Below, one piece after another: positions 11,729 through 26,700 of a stretch of DNA of 64,000 bases; within the stretch, counting starts at the first letter, position 1, and each line of letters begins with the position of its first letter. Below the pieces are notes generated by a model. The model made no database searches. It had not been told where the DNA came from and saw only the letters and a program-made list of their open reading frames with translations. The translations under genes were made by a program, and so were the position numbers. The stretch is from Arctopsyche grandis. Taxonomy: Eukaryota > Arthropoda > Insecta > Trichoptera > Hydropsychidae. Where the stretch lies: positions 26,198,001 to 26,262,000 of the forward strand of contig NC_135359.1 in NCBI RefSeq assembly GCF_051622035.1, written 5' to 3'.

Positions 11729-14700
11729 TATTCAAATTGTATTGTATTTTATTTTTGATAAAAAATCAAAAGCTAGGATTTACTTTAATTACATATATTT
11801 CAAATAGATATTCTTTAATATGAAGAGTTAACCTGATTTTTAATTGTCATAAATTTATCACATCACATACTCTCTTATTTTCATGTGTTTTTTTTAATAT
11901 TACCTACTAGATGTTTTAACCGGCTTCGCTCAGTATTTGTAATATAAACAGCTTAAACATGGCGAATCTCATAGTAAATATTCATTTGTTTTTTTTTATT
12001 AAATTTATCTGAATCGAAAAAAATATAATATTCAACCAATTGAATTGTCGGCATAGAAAATTTTTTTTCTTGACGCAGTACCCAACCAAAGCATACTTAC
12101 ATACAAAGTCTCGTTCGAAATTATATATTAGATATATCAAGAACTTTTTATCAATTTCATTGAATTGATGCTAAAACTACTATACATTTTGTAATACCTA
12201 TACAATTATTTAAATGTTGTAAATATTATAATATATTATATGTATTTTAATTATGATATATAATTTTAATATGATATTTTTTAAATAAAAAATTCATTCA
12301 CGTAATTCAATTTGTTTTTTATTATGTCTTGGATGAGAAAAAATGAGGGAATGAAATTCCTTACGCGTAATAAACACGTCGTAATTTATTTTTATATTTG
12401 GGAGAGTAAGTATTTAGCCAACATTTATTATTAAACAAGTAAAAATATAATTAATAACATGCTAACAGCAATAAAAATATATAAAATTTTCACTATAAGT
12501 TCACACAACTCTTCGTCAAGGACCAAAAGCCGATTTGTTTTCAACTTTTATTTAAAACCATTTTAAATATCAAAGCTTTAAGCCCATGTTTTTCATTTCT
12601 AAACTACATCGTTATCATTATCATCCACAGCTGCTCACCATCTATTGCTGGATGAAGGCCTCTTCAACGCACTTCCAGTCGTCTCTGTTTTGCGCATCTC
12701 TCATCCATCTTACCCCACACATTTTCCTAATTTCGTCTACCCATCTTCCCTGCGGTATTACTTTTACCCATTTGCATTCTTTCAGGTACCATCCAAGCAC
12801 TTCTTTTCTCCACTTTTCACTACCCTTGTCATACTTCTCACCCACGTGATCCGCTTCCTGTCTTTCCTCATTATACCGAGCTTACAGCGTTCCATACTTC
12901 TTTGAGTACATTCGACTTTGTGTAGTATCTTGATGTTCAGTGTTCAATTTTCATATCCATACGTCATTACTGGCAAAACACATTGGTGGAAGATCTTTTT
13001 CTTCAGGCAGAGTGGATAAGTTATCACTGATAACTGTAGTTATATTGCAAAAATTATTTCTAAAACTTAAAATGCCAAATACTCCCCAATAGCCATTACT
13101 TATTGCAATATAGCTATGTAGTTTAAAAATTGAGCTGAAGAGTAAAAATTTCGATATTTTTAATTAAAATAACCGAATGTGCATTTTACATATATTATAA
13201 TTTTTGTTAAATATATATTTTTCCCATGATGCCATTACGAGTTGCTCCTGAGCGACACCTATGGTATTAAACTTGAACATACGTAAATTTTATACATTAT
13301 AAATTTGATATAATATTCAAATAGTGGGTAGGAAGATTTTCCCAATTTGACAAGGAACCGTTTTAACATTGAAATCAGATAAATTGGCAAACTTTTATAG
13401 TAAAGATCGACTTGGAGTCAAAAATATCTCAAAGTCGATAGTTAAGTATAATAAATTCTTTTCAATCGAGGTCAACCTGAGGGCTTCAACCCGGGCACTT
13501 CTCGGTGGTTAGAATTAACACAACCACCGAGCTATACCGCTAAAAGTCGAATAGAAAGTGAACATACAGTAGATTTTTTTCCGTTGAAATTTTGTACGAC
13601 CCTCTCTTAGGTACATATGTACATATGAATGTATGTATGTACATAGGTACTCGTGTTTGAGAATTTTTCATTGGGGGAGTTTGGACACGCGCGCACATTT
13701 GTGAGCATCAAACCAACAAAAACTCTTCCGTCGGGAACAATGTCAATGATGCGCGAACTGGTAATCGCGTTCCGGGGGACCGTTGCCCCTCCCCACCCCC
13801 TCACAGAGTCTTTGATTGAATTAGGAGCTCATTTGGGGCCCCTCCGGGGCGCAGCTGTCACCCGTAGCTGACTCACTCGCAGCCCTGTGCCCCTTTCACC
13901 CCCCTGATGCAGGAAATTAGAAACAATCCCATTCGAGAATCTCTCGCCCACTGCCATTTGACCCCTTTCACACTCGAAAATATCTCTTTTTCCATTTAAA
14001 ATAGCCTAAATAACATATATTTACATACATATTCAATCTAAAACTTCATAAATGGATATTTAAAATATTAAAAACGTGTGTTATATTTTCAATGTACATA
14101 CATATATTATGTATTATAATAATTGAAGAATGTATGTTTTATATTATAACATTTTTTTGATAATTCACTGTAAATTATCTCTATATTATATTATTTAAAA
14201 TTTTTGCCAATAGTATATTCTTTGAAAAATTGAGTTAGTTTTCCGCGTGATTTACTATTCATTCGATATTTTCCGCTTCATCGTTTTGCCTACAGGTTTC
14301 ATAATTTTTTCCACAAATTCATAAATAAACTTGCAAAGTATATTACAAACATGTATGTAGTTTATAGTTTTTTCACGAAACCACAATATTTTATTTTATT
14401 TTTTACCATAATGCTATGACGAGTTGCCCCAAATCGACAATTATGACTAAATTTACATTTATAACATACATATGTATGTATGTATATTTATATACATATT
14501 ATACATCATTTTTAAATTATATTCAATCAGATAATTATGATAAATAAAGGGTAGGTAGCCAATTTGTGAGAAACCGTTTCAACAATTTAATCAAAAAAAT
14601 TGGCAAACTCTGTTAGGATTATAATACGTTTTAAATCAAAATGTAATAGACTAGCTGAACCCGGAACGCGTTGCAATGCTACAATAATGCATCCATTTCC

Positions 14701-17700
14701 CGTTTCCGTTCCCATTCCTATTTGTCGGAAAAATGCAGGCGGCGAACCCATTTTAAATTATTGCGTTGCAATGTCACTCATTTCTGTTTTCCCTTTCCCG
14801 TTTCCGTTTTTATGCGTTTTTTTTTACAGAAATCATCGCGGGCATACACACAATAACTCATGTAAGTTTCATCGCAATCGGTTGAACGATATAAGAACGC
14901 ATACTTGACAGACAAACAAACAATGATTTTTATATATATCTATATATATACATACATATAGATATATATAAAAGCACCATTGTGTAGTCAAAGAAATGTG
15001 TGTTCGTTGGTAACCACGTTACCAGTTGGTTTATGACGACACGGCTTTGAAGAGATGTTATTTGTGCTCCAACCATCACTTGAAACGGGATCGAGAACGC
15101 AACGGGAAAGGGAACGGGAACGGGAATCGCATGCCTTATCCTGGCATTGCAACGCATGCCGGGTTCAGCTAGAAGAATATATGTATAATCAAGACTTACC
15201 TGTATTCTAGCTTCATTAAGTTTTGTAGTTCTTGCTAATTCTTCTCTACAATAAATATCTGGATAATGCGACTTTGCGAACGCCGCTTCTAATTCTGCTA
15301 ATTGTTCCTAGAAAACAAAAACGCATTAAAAATTTTACTCGTCACATATTGTACCTATGTATGTATATATAATTGAAAATAAAATGTATATTTTGAATCA
15401 TAAATTACACTGTTCGACACGAAAAATGGTTCAGAGACGAGATATGACTTTTCTTATCGGTTCTATGCCCAGTAAACACGAATCAGGTAATAAAAAATGT
15501 TGATTGGCTCGAGATTCGGAGATATACGTGTTTTTTAAATCGCGCAATTTTTCTATATATTTGTGTTGTTCGGTCGATGTCTCAAAATCTGTCAATTTCC
15601 TTTTAATTTGAACTGGACGTTGCTCGCAATTTTACCGATTTAAAGTTCAGCACATTTCCAATTAACCGTTTTTAAACGAAAAAAAAATGTTGTGGTCAGA
15701 ACACTATCTCAATAAACATGTTTCAATAGAAAAACCTCAATATAAAATAGTATTAACAGTGGGAAAAAATCCCAAGTGAAAATACGTACTTCTGACTTTT
15801 GATTGTGATAATCTATATCTGTCAAAATATTGTGACAAAGAAACGTGCATTGCATTCAAAGTTCACAACTGGTTCAATCAGTGGACGTATAATTTGGATA
15901 CGAGCACTTCACACAGAGCAATAAATGTTGACCGCCCACTTTTCACAGTTGTAAACGCACCATGAAATAACACCACAATTAGCATATTCTATAATGCCTT
16001 TGTTCATTTATATAAAAGAGAAAAAATTGGCTCTTAAAGTGTAACGAACGCAACGTTTGATAGTGTGAAGTATTGTATCGGTTTATACAATAAATACAAA
16101 TTGTAATGATTTTTATACTAAATTGTATTGTTCTGAAATATACCGAATAGTAATAGTGTTCGTACTTTTTGGTTCGTGAAATATTAAATACACTGTTCGA
16201 CAAATGACGACTTTGATAACTGGCTTACCTCGATAAAATAAACGAATTTTTGTTATCAATCCAGAAGAATAGTAGAAATATGATTTTTCTAAGTGTATTT
16301 AATTCTCATATAAATATAATTTAATATATTATCCCTATTAATTCAATTCAGATTCGTGTAAATACGAGTAAACACTAGTACGAGCTTTTTGCTCGCAATT
16401 TTACCGATTTAAAGTTCAGCACACTTCCAATTAACCATTTTAAACGAAAACAAAAAATAGTGTGGTCAGAACACTATCTCAATGAACATGTTTCAATAGA
16501 AAACACTCAATATAAAATAGTAATAACAGTGGGAAAAAATCCCAAGTGAAAATACGTACTTTTGACTTTTGATTTGAACTAGATGACTACTTAGAGAGAT
16601 TTGAAAGCTGAAAAGTACTACAAATGAAAGATAAAATACCCGACTATAGATTCCAATATTTATTTTGAACAGGAAATTGACAGATTTTGAGACATCGACC
16701 GAACAACACCAATATATAGAAAAATGGCGCGATTTAAAAAACACACATATCTCTGAATCTCGAGCCAATCAACATTTTTTATTACCAGATTCGTGTTTAC
16801 TGGGCATAGATCTATACGAAAAGTTATATCTCGTCTCTGAACCATTTTTCGTGTCGAATAGTGATATTAACAAAATTACATTTACGCTTTCATGATGGAT
16901 ATATGTAATGTATAAGTGAGATCGTATATAAATCATGTTTCAATATAAAACACTCAATATAAAATAGTAATAACAGTGGGAAAAAATCCCAAGTGAAAAT
17001 ACGTACTTTTGACTTTTGATTTGACCTAGATGACTACTTAGAGAGATTTTAAAGCTGAAAAGTACTACAAATGAAAGATAAAATACCCGACTATAGATTT
17101 CAATACTCATTTTGAACAGAAAACTCACAAATTTTGAGACACCGAACAACATCAAGATATAGAAAAATCGCGCGATTTAAAAAACACATATATCTCCGAA
17201 TCTCAAGACAATCAACATTTTTTATTACCAGATTCATGTTTACTGGGCATAGATCTATAAGAAAAGTCATATCTCGTCTCTAAACCAAAAAAAAAAGTCG
17301 TCATTTGTCGAACAGTGTTATTAGAAAGGCAGTGAAAGTAAATGTGATATTTTCTTGAATATATAATATTATAATTGAAAAATACCTGTGTAAATGTAGT
17401 TCTATGTCTGCGGCGTGCGGGCGTCGGACAAGAGGCTGTGGTGGGGGTGTGAGGGGCGTGGGGTGCGTGGGGCGCGTGTGGCGCGTGCGCCCCCAGCGCC
17501 GGTGATAGGCCTCCGCCCCCGCCGAGGCCCTGCCCCGGTTCTGGCTTCAACTTCTTGAATGCACCTTCCGCTGCAACAGGCACGTGCCAAATCAACAACA
17601 CGAATATTATACATACAATATTGTCTTTTTAAAATCAATCAGTCTGCGATGAAAATGTATCCATTTACTATATCTATCCAACCTCATATTAATGATTTGT

Positions 17701-20700
17701 AGGTATGAACGATTAATGGCCATTGAATACGATCATAATGGGTTAATCATAATTAATTTTGAATTTATAATGAATGGAAAATGGTTTATATGTACATATA
17801 TGAGATGTTATATTTGAATGTGGCATAAATCCATATTTCTTCGTTTCGAAAAATATATCGCAAAACATTAAATATACTGTTTTCCGTTTAACAATATTTA
17901 AAAATACTGGTGGCCTGTAATACGTTTATTTTTATTTTCCAAGATTCTGGGCAAATCGAATGAAAATAAGTGATAAAAATTTGTAAATTATCAAACAGAA
18001 ATAGTATTTTTGGAACTGAATATTGGATTGAATAAATAACACATAATAATATTTTAAAAAAATGATAATTATTTCTTCCTTAAGAAATCACATAATTAAA
18101 ACTACATAAAACAGTTTACTCTATTTTTATTTTTAAAATTGGTTTTAATATTTAATTTATGTATAACCTTGAAATGGACAAATTTTGTAGGTAAATAAGT
18201 TGTACTGTAAAATTACATTCACATCATTCCTCATATAAAGCCTTTTATAATATTATGTGCTGGCTATAGGTGCAAGACATTCCCTACTTTGTATTTTATT
18301 ATTTGATATTTTTACTTTATCTGCTATTATTATAATGCGTTTGTTTTTAATTATTATGTATAAATGTATTTTTTGTCTGTTTATATACATATTTATATGT
18401 GTACATTTTTATTTTTCTCATTTATCTGTATTTTTCGACCATTATGGTGCATTAGGAACTGCCACAATGGTCCAAACTTATACTTAAATAAATAAATAAA
18501 TAAATAATTACCCAATACTAGGTACAAACTAAGTAATTTTAGTATTATGTAAAAATATACACATATTATGCATGAACTTATTGATTTTTTTAAACATAAT
18601 TTTGATGTTACAGCTGAAGTGTATTACCAATTGTAACATATTTTGACTACTTAAAATATGTTTCATCTATCTCACGCAGTTATTTCATATGACACAATGG
18701 ATTAACACTTTGACTGTTCAGAATTAGACAATATGTATTCCATTTCTTTCATTCACTTTTTGAATATCATTCATATAAATTAGGCTTTCTATGCGACCTG
18801 ATTTTGATGTATTTTATTCACAGTACAGTATTATTGCCTTTAGTGAAAACGTTACTTCACTAGTAGTTTGAGTCGGAAAGTCAAATTTTTTTTTTTGAAT
18901 ACATTCTTAGGGTTATCAAACTCTTTTCCATAGTATGTACATATATACATGCATAAGTATTTTCGCATGTAAAAATATATATCTGCTGTTTAATTTGTAT
19001 TTGAATATGAATTATCTAAAACGCCATATAAAATACATTACAACTGGTAATACACTTTGATGGTAACATATAATATATGTATATACAATACTACATATGT
19101 ATATACGTATACCAAATAGTGGATATACATACATATATATGTACATACTCGATATCATTCAAAGAAAAATTTATTAATAACGCATAATTACACCTGGTAA
19201 TTAATTAAATAATGCCTTTACTCTATGTATGTATATTTTTCACAATAGTAAAAATGTATGTATGTATATGTAGGTACATATTAGAAATTTAAATATATAT
19301 ATATATATATATAAATACACATTTAAAAAAATCATACTCTAAATTTACTATGATACACAATTGATTAGTCGAGCACAAAAGGTTTACGATTTGCGGGTAT
19401 GCAATAGTGCAATTTGAAATTCTTTTACTACATATATGTATGTATATTATATATTTTTAACACGTAGGGGGTTTTGCCCGGGTCAACCCGGAACAGAAAT
19501 TTCCGGGAAATCACTTCAATCAATTCGTATGTCCAGTGTCCCGGGAATTTATATCTCGAATGACGGGAAAAATATTTTAATCAAAACGTTCTTTAAATGG
19601 TTAAATAAAGTTGAATGTACATATATCCCGCGATGACACTATTATGAAACCAGTGTATCCTTCTTCTTCTAAAATGGAAGAAACTCTTTTAGATTAAGAT
19701 TAGACAATTATGTGTTTGACGATGAATGAAAAAAATAAATAAGAAGTGGTCCAAAACAATACTACAAAATAACATAAATAACAAAATAGCAATAAAACAG
19801 ACTTTAAAAATTAAATAAAAATATACACGATGACAGGAGAAAAAAAGACAATTAAAATAAAATATTTTCGTCATTATGGCTATGTATAAAACAAACTTCG
19901 ACCGAAATTTAAAGATTTTTTTCCAGTGCTGGAAATATCTGTGCCAAATCTAGAAATAGGCTTTCGGATTCTCATTTAAATATTTAAGTATTCTTAAGAA
20001 TCTATTTCAAATAAATAAATTTTTATAATTACATTTTTTTCCAATTTATTATTTATTTTTTAAATTAATAAATTTTATATTAGTAAAAAAGTAATTAATT
20101 TTTTTTACATTATACATACATATGTCCCGGGATCCCAGGAATACCGGGAACGATTCCGAGCTTCATCCCATATTCCAGGAATAGAAAAAGTCCGGGAAAT
20201 CAGAAACCCTAATTCACATGTATGTATATATTATTTATATTTATAGACATCATATCTAGTATGTACCTTTATTTATTTATTTATTTACTTTACATATACG
20301 GCCGCAAGAACCATTGAACAATAATATTATAAATATGTAGAACAATAAAACAAAAAAAAAAATGCAATATTAATACAAGAAAAGAAAAGAAAAAAATATG
20401 AGTTTTAAAACTAATTGAATATATAAATGAGTGAATTAAAATAGTAAAATAAAATGCATTTAGCATTTGTATAAATCAGAAAAATGACGATGCAACAATT
20501 TTTTTAAACTATGTTTACTAATATTAAAAAAATCAAATTGGCTAAATTCGTTTCCCAGTTTATGAAGTCGGGATTACGTTGAATTTTTGTTATATCATTA
20601 AATATATTATTAAAATTATATCATAAAAATTAAATTTACATATGTAAAATGAACTTAGCTAGATTAGCTTTTAAAACATATTTAAATATGTATAAGAAAC

Positions 20701-23700
20701 AATTGAATATTTGTTCACTTATGCAATTGTAATCGTCTTGGTAAGTGGTAATCAGAGAATAAGTTTGTCGAGACGTTTGTAGCAAAGTAATTTGTTTACC
20801 TAAAGCCGAGTAACAATCAGGGGTAGAAAAGCAGATGTCGGGGTCCGTCAAGGGCCGGCCAAGCAAGCTCACTCGCAGACCTTATTCAATTTATTACTCG
20901 TTTATTAATGTGGTTAGTTAGGACAACTTAATTACAATTAGTGCCGCGTTGGTAGCGGCGTGTCGGAACCTTCTTCCTCACATTCGCTCTTAACAACTTG
21001 ATCGGTACACAAAACAGTATTCTTCGGTCTACGAAAAATATGTATATATCGGATAAGTTCGAATTGATAGGCTGTGATTTTTTTTTCAACGCTAATTTGA
21101 TTCTAGCTGAAGTTTAAAATTTGATTCAATATTCATTACAATACAAATATAAATATGGTACTAAGAGTAGCGAAGACATATGGACGCTTTTATATTTTAA
21201 AATTTATACTATAGCCAGCAGCATAGCTCGGTCGTTTTTAAATATCGTTATATTATTTGCTAATTATACGAACAAAAAAATTCCAGAAGCTTTTTTTTAC
21301 GAAAATAACGAATAAATAGGTAATGTATAGCGTGATTTATGCAAGATGCAGGGAGACGCGCGTTCCAAGAACTGTCTAGACCCCCACACTGTCAAAACAT
21401 TTTTGAGACAGAGCTATTTTATAAAATATCAACATACATAGCACGAAAACAACAGGTTCTAGCTCAGCATTGAAAGTGTTAAGCTTCTGCCTAACACCAA
21501 GAGGCGCCGGGTTCGATCCCATGAGCTGATCTCGATTGAAAACAATTTTTATGTATATCTGTTGTGTTGCTAATCAGACCTGGATATTTGTGACTCCAGG
21601 TCAATCGTTTCCTATCAGAGTTTGCCAATTTTTCTGATTTCATTGTTGAAACAGTTCCCGATTAAAATTGGCTAAAAACATTCCCACATACTATGTCACC
21701 ACTATTTGAGTATGATTAATGTACAATTCATAGATGTCTCGTTAATTTTCGAGTTTTCAGTTTCTCGTAATTCAGTGACTTGTGTATTAAAAATGCTGCA
21801 TTGTTTGCAATTGGCCAGGAAGGCGCATTGGGGTTTACCTGTAAGATCTTCCTGGTATAAAATGTAATGTTAAAAAACTATATAATGTTACAGTCGAAGT
21901 GCATGTTTAGTTTTTATATATTCCAACTGGCGTTTTGGGTAATTCATATTCGAATGCAAATCAACTAGTAAATCATAGCCCTACAAGCACAAATACACTT
22001 TCAAGTGCACCAGTTGTAATATCGTTGACAGTTTGTAAGAATGCTTTATAATTAAATAATACATTAATATTTGCACTAAGGTATTACGAATTATTGTAAT
22101 GAGTATCGTACATATTACGATAACTCTAAGAATGTGTTCAAAAGATAAAAGTATGACTTTCCAACTCAATTTACTAGTCGGGTGACTTTTCCACGAAAAC
22201 TTAACATTTCCATGTAACCTGTTACCAACTTATAATTGAACTGTATTTTCAGTTGTAATATATTTTGACCAGTTGGAACGTAATTCACCATACGAATCAA
22301 TTTACATTGGTTAGACGGAATATATTCCAACTACTCAAGATATATTACGACTGAAAATATACTTAAACTATGTATTACGGTAGCTAGTACCAGGTTCGAT
22401 GGAGTATATTCCATCTAGTCTAAATATATATATGTTGCAACTGGAAGATACACTTCGATTGTAACATATATGTAAATCAAATTTCGAGTATATGTAATTT
22501 AAAGTCACATTTATTTTAATTTTTTTAGAATATTTAATAAAATTATACCAGTCATTAAATACGAAATAATTATTTATAAGCCCGTTTTATTAATTCGATA
22601 CGTTTTGTAGTCAAATGACATCTTACATACTATGTTCAGTTGATGTTTTTTATGTCTATTTTCTTGGCCTTTACAAATATATTATGTAATATTGAGCCAC
22701 AGCTTAGCTCATAGGTTAAGCGATTGTTTACTAGTAGAGAGGTCGAAGATTCAAATCCCAGCTAGAATTGAAGAATTTATTCGATTTTCAATATCTATCC
22801 AGATTGACTGTTTCCTCTGAAAGTTTTGAAAATTATCTAATTTAATTATTGTGACGGTTCTAAGAATATTGGCGTTTTACCCACCCCCCTTCTATCTCTC
22901 TCAAATTCGTCTTGTCTGAATTTGTTGATTTTTGCGAGAAATACACATGCTTGCGGTTTTTCAATAATATCTGTATACCTATATTGCATAATGTAAATAT
23001 TTGTATTTACACAGTTAGCCATAGTGTCTATTTAGAAAACCTATCTATGATATTATGGCATATATGAAAGAAGTATTTTTGAGCTTGTAGATTTGAAGTA
23101 ATAGTACTATTTGTAGAAGATTTGTAGTAATAGTTACAAATTTATATAAATTTTTTTCAGAAATATGTGAGCCGTTATATTTGAAATTGGCGTAAGTCCA
23201 CTTTTCTTCATTTCGAGAAAAACATTAAATATAAAGTTTTACGTTTTACAATATTTAAAAATACTGGTGCCCTGTAGTAAGTTTATTCTGATTTTCCGAG
23301 ACATATCAAATTAAAAGAAGTGATATCAATTTGTGAATTAAGTCAAACAGAAATAGTGTTTTTGGAACTGAAAATTGGACTTGAAACGGCTCATATATGT
23401 ATGTATGTAATCGTTCCGAAAAACACAAAGTTTTGAAGAGAAAGATTTATTTTTAATAAAAGGGTCATCGTGCTGATAAAACCCTTAATTACTCACACAC
23501 ATACCTACATGTATAATATTGGTTTATGATTGTTTATGTGATATCATTACGGCAAATTTAATACACACATGTGTAGATATAAGATATTATAAAAGTCATA
23601 TTACACATGCATGTACATATACATATATATGTAATGTATGTGTATGTATATGTACAATATCAATTGAAATTAAGTTTATACCTGGTAATGATTATAGGCA

Positions 23701-26700
23701 AAAATATGCAAAATATTTTGAAATTGATATTGCTCAGAATGATCATTCGTTTTAATAAATATGTATAGTATATGTATATCGAAATATGTGAGCTTTGAAC
23801 GGATTCTTCGGGTAGCCTAGTAGTTATCTTTTCATATAGCCTGGGTTCAATTGTGGCTAATATAGTCATGTTCCTCTCCCTTGAGGCAACAAACTTTCAA
23901 TGTCATGTTATACATATGAGAACGAACAAATAAATTGAGGCGTTGTGAATAAATTATGCGAATGGTCGAAGATTTTTTTAAATAATTCAATAATACTCTT
24001 TCGAATGGATGTCTCTCGAAAGATTTTTTTTGAATGGATTAAAATTGGAACTAATTTTAATCGGAGTAAACGTACATATGTATATACATACATATTTTTT
24101 CCTCTTGTATGTACATCTGATTGGACAGCTAGAGCTCGAAAACAATTTTCGAAAGAAAACCTTTTGATTCGCAAATGAAGTGACTAAAGAGAGTCTCAAT
24201 CGACACACTTGACAAAGGAGCACTAGTTAATGACGACAGGACGAGTAACTCCCTCGGTAATTGCGCTTTTTTCATCCTCCCTCCTCCTCACTTTCGTTTA
24301 ATAGTGTAATAGCATTTTTCTATCAGGCTGGTGAAAATTTCTGAATGATCTTTTTCCACTTTTCATAATTCCCTTCAAATTCGTACATATCTTTGTCTGC
24401 CATTTCTGAAAGGAAACCAGATTATTAGGATTCCTTTTCATTACATTCTGTTTTATTTTTTTTATATGAAACTTATCATTCCCATATAATAAACATAATA
24501 CGAATATTTTATTTTACATATATGTACATACATATATTAAATAATATACAATATATAATTTACAAAAATATGGTTTATTTTAATTTAAAACTGACAATTC
24601 AAACTTTTACAGAAAGTCTGTTCAAATTTTGATCAGCACATTTTCGTTTAATTCAAATAGAGTTGAAGACAATGCGTTAATTAAACAATGAAACCTTTTT
24701 GAAATTTTCTTTGTCGTACAATTTCGTGCAAAAGTAGTACTCACCAAATTAAATATTTTCTAGTAGTGCCTATATCCAAAATCAAAGCAAATTCACTTTA
24801 ATTTTAGTTTTATTTAAAAAAAGTTTAAAAACAGGTACATATGTATATGTAAATTCGAATTTAAATTTCTTAGTAAAAAACAGTATGTAATGTTGATCAA
24901 ACGGCATGAATGAGAAGAGCATTTCGTGATTTCTAAATGACGCCATTAAGGGCCGACGTGGCGTTCCATTAGTCTTTTTATAATAAAGCATTCCCTTTTG
25001 TGAGGTTTCGCCACTCTGCCTCCTCCTACCCTTTGATGTATTGAAAACACCCAAGTTTGCCGGAAAAAAACCCAGCCGACTGCGACACCGAGATACGCTT
25101 TGTAACCGTATCGTTAAACATCCATTTGCCATCCGATCTTTGAGCATCAAAATGTTGGTAAATTTACAAACACAGATAAACAATATATGTACATCTTCAC
25201 GATATACATACATTAATATTATGTATATATTTTTAAAACAAAATCTTCATCAAAAAATATATTTTTCTTATAAAATCTGAAAATTCCTTAACCCACTTTT
25301 TAATTCGAGTTGGTGGATGTTTATTTTCTTTGCACTTTTCCACTATCAACTGTTTGCACTGTTTTTTACAAGGCTCTTATATGTATATGTATATATATTT
25401 CACTTCGCTCATTGGTCTGACAACATATGAATATTATTTTATTTTATTTTTACATAGATATACACCAGGAAGGCTTGACAGGAAGACACCAATGCGCCTT
25501 TCTGGACAATTAATTGCAAACAATGCAGCATTTTATTATTACATAAATCACTGTATTTCCAGAAGCTGAACTAACAATTAATTAATTACAGCATTAATCC
25601 ATTGAGACATATATGGATTTAAATTGTACATACAATAAATACAGAAGATTCTTGACAACAGAAAAGATGATTTTTTGCCAATTTTGAGGAACCGTTTCAA
25701 CAATGATCAGATAAAATTGGCAAACTCTGACAAAACACGATCGATTTGGAGTCACAAATACCCTCAAATCTAACCAGCAGTATAGCGGATCGAACCACTA
25801 ATCACTTGGTTCTTATTATTATGCTACTTGCTGGCTTATTATTATTATTATATCCTAAATTATTCCGATCGTTTTAAAACTTTGCTATTTTGCGTGGTTT
25901 GGTAAACAATAGATATTCAAATCAATTCCGCCCTAATAGATAATCGTAACAGACATAAGAAATGATACAATTTTGACTATCTTGACGTCTCATGATAAGT
26001 AACCTTATTTTTTGCATTATACATATGAAAGGCTCGGGGCAAGATAGTGTCAACCATCATTTTGGTCCAAATTTTCCTGAATAAGCCATCCTATGTAAAA
26101 TGATTAATTTACATAGATGGTATATTCAGGAAAATTTGGACCAAAATGATGGTTGGCACTATCTTGCCCCGAGCCCTTCATATGTAGGTTCTCATTATCT
26201 CTCATATATTTTTGCTTCCTCATAGATTTTATAATGAATGTTAAAATTTTTATATTATAATTCTGATATATGTACATATGTACGTACCTATGTACATATG
26301 TACGTACGTGTTAGGGCCAAATTTTAAACGCTCATTCTGACAGCTCGGACTGATTTGGTCTTTCTGGATTGATTTTATATAATTATACTGCGATATTTTA
26401 CAAACCTTTTTATCATACTAGATTTTATAAGCCATTTTTAAGCCATTATACTACATACATATGTACATATGAATATATATATATATATTCATATTATATG
26501 CACATATATGTATGGTATGATATTTTTATCGCCGATCAATGGTTGTCGCAAAAGAAAAAAAATTAAATAAAAATATTCCATCTTCATTTTACATATAAAA
26601 TATAAATATTTTATTTCAGATATATTTTTTTATATTGCTCTATTCACTGTGTCTGTAAGGTTGTTCAAAATGTAAATAATAAATATGGAGAGTGGATCGG

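Larger units (their letters stand above)
11207..15199 (-). other. Prop: Prop intron 3
   Basis: 3993 bp, GTAAGT...CGCAG. Contents: GC-rich stretch 11290-11575, (AT)n 11643-11726, LINE fragment, SINE pieces, GC-rich island 13650-13985, and an opposed pair of retroposon-like repeats at 14652-15175. Confidence 0.85.
15308..17385 (-). other. Prop: Prop intron 2
   Basis: 2078 bp, GTATTT...TTCTAG, almost wholly made of TGTTCGACA-family elements (next two entries). Confidence 0.85.

Noticed and set aside
11547..11823. Open frames rich in Tyr-Ile on +
   Set aside because: Pure translation of the (AT)n microsatellite; the same applies to the C-terminal part of the frame at 7865-8115 (-), where only the first 34 codons are exon 5.
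16493..16768. Hydrophobic 91-residue frame repeated in four places
   Set aside because: Recurs because the foldback repeat recurs; no known family, no start context, and frames differ at the ends.
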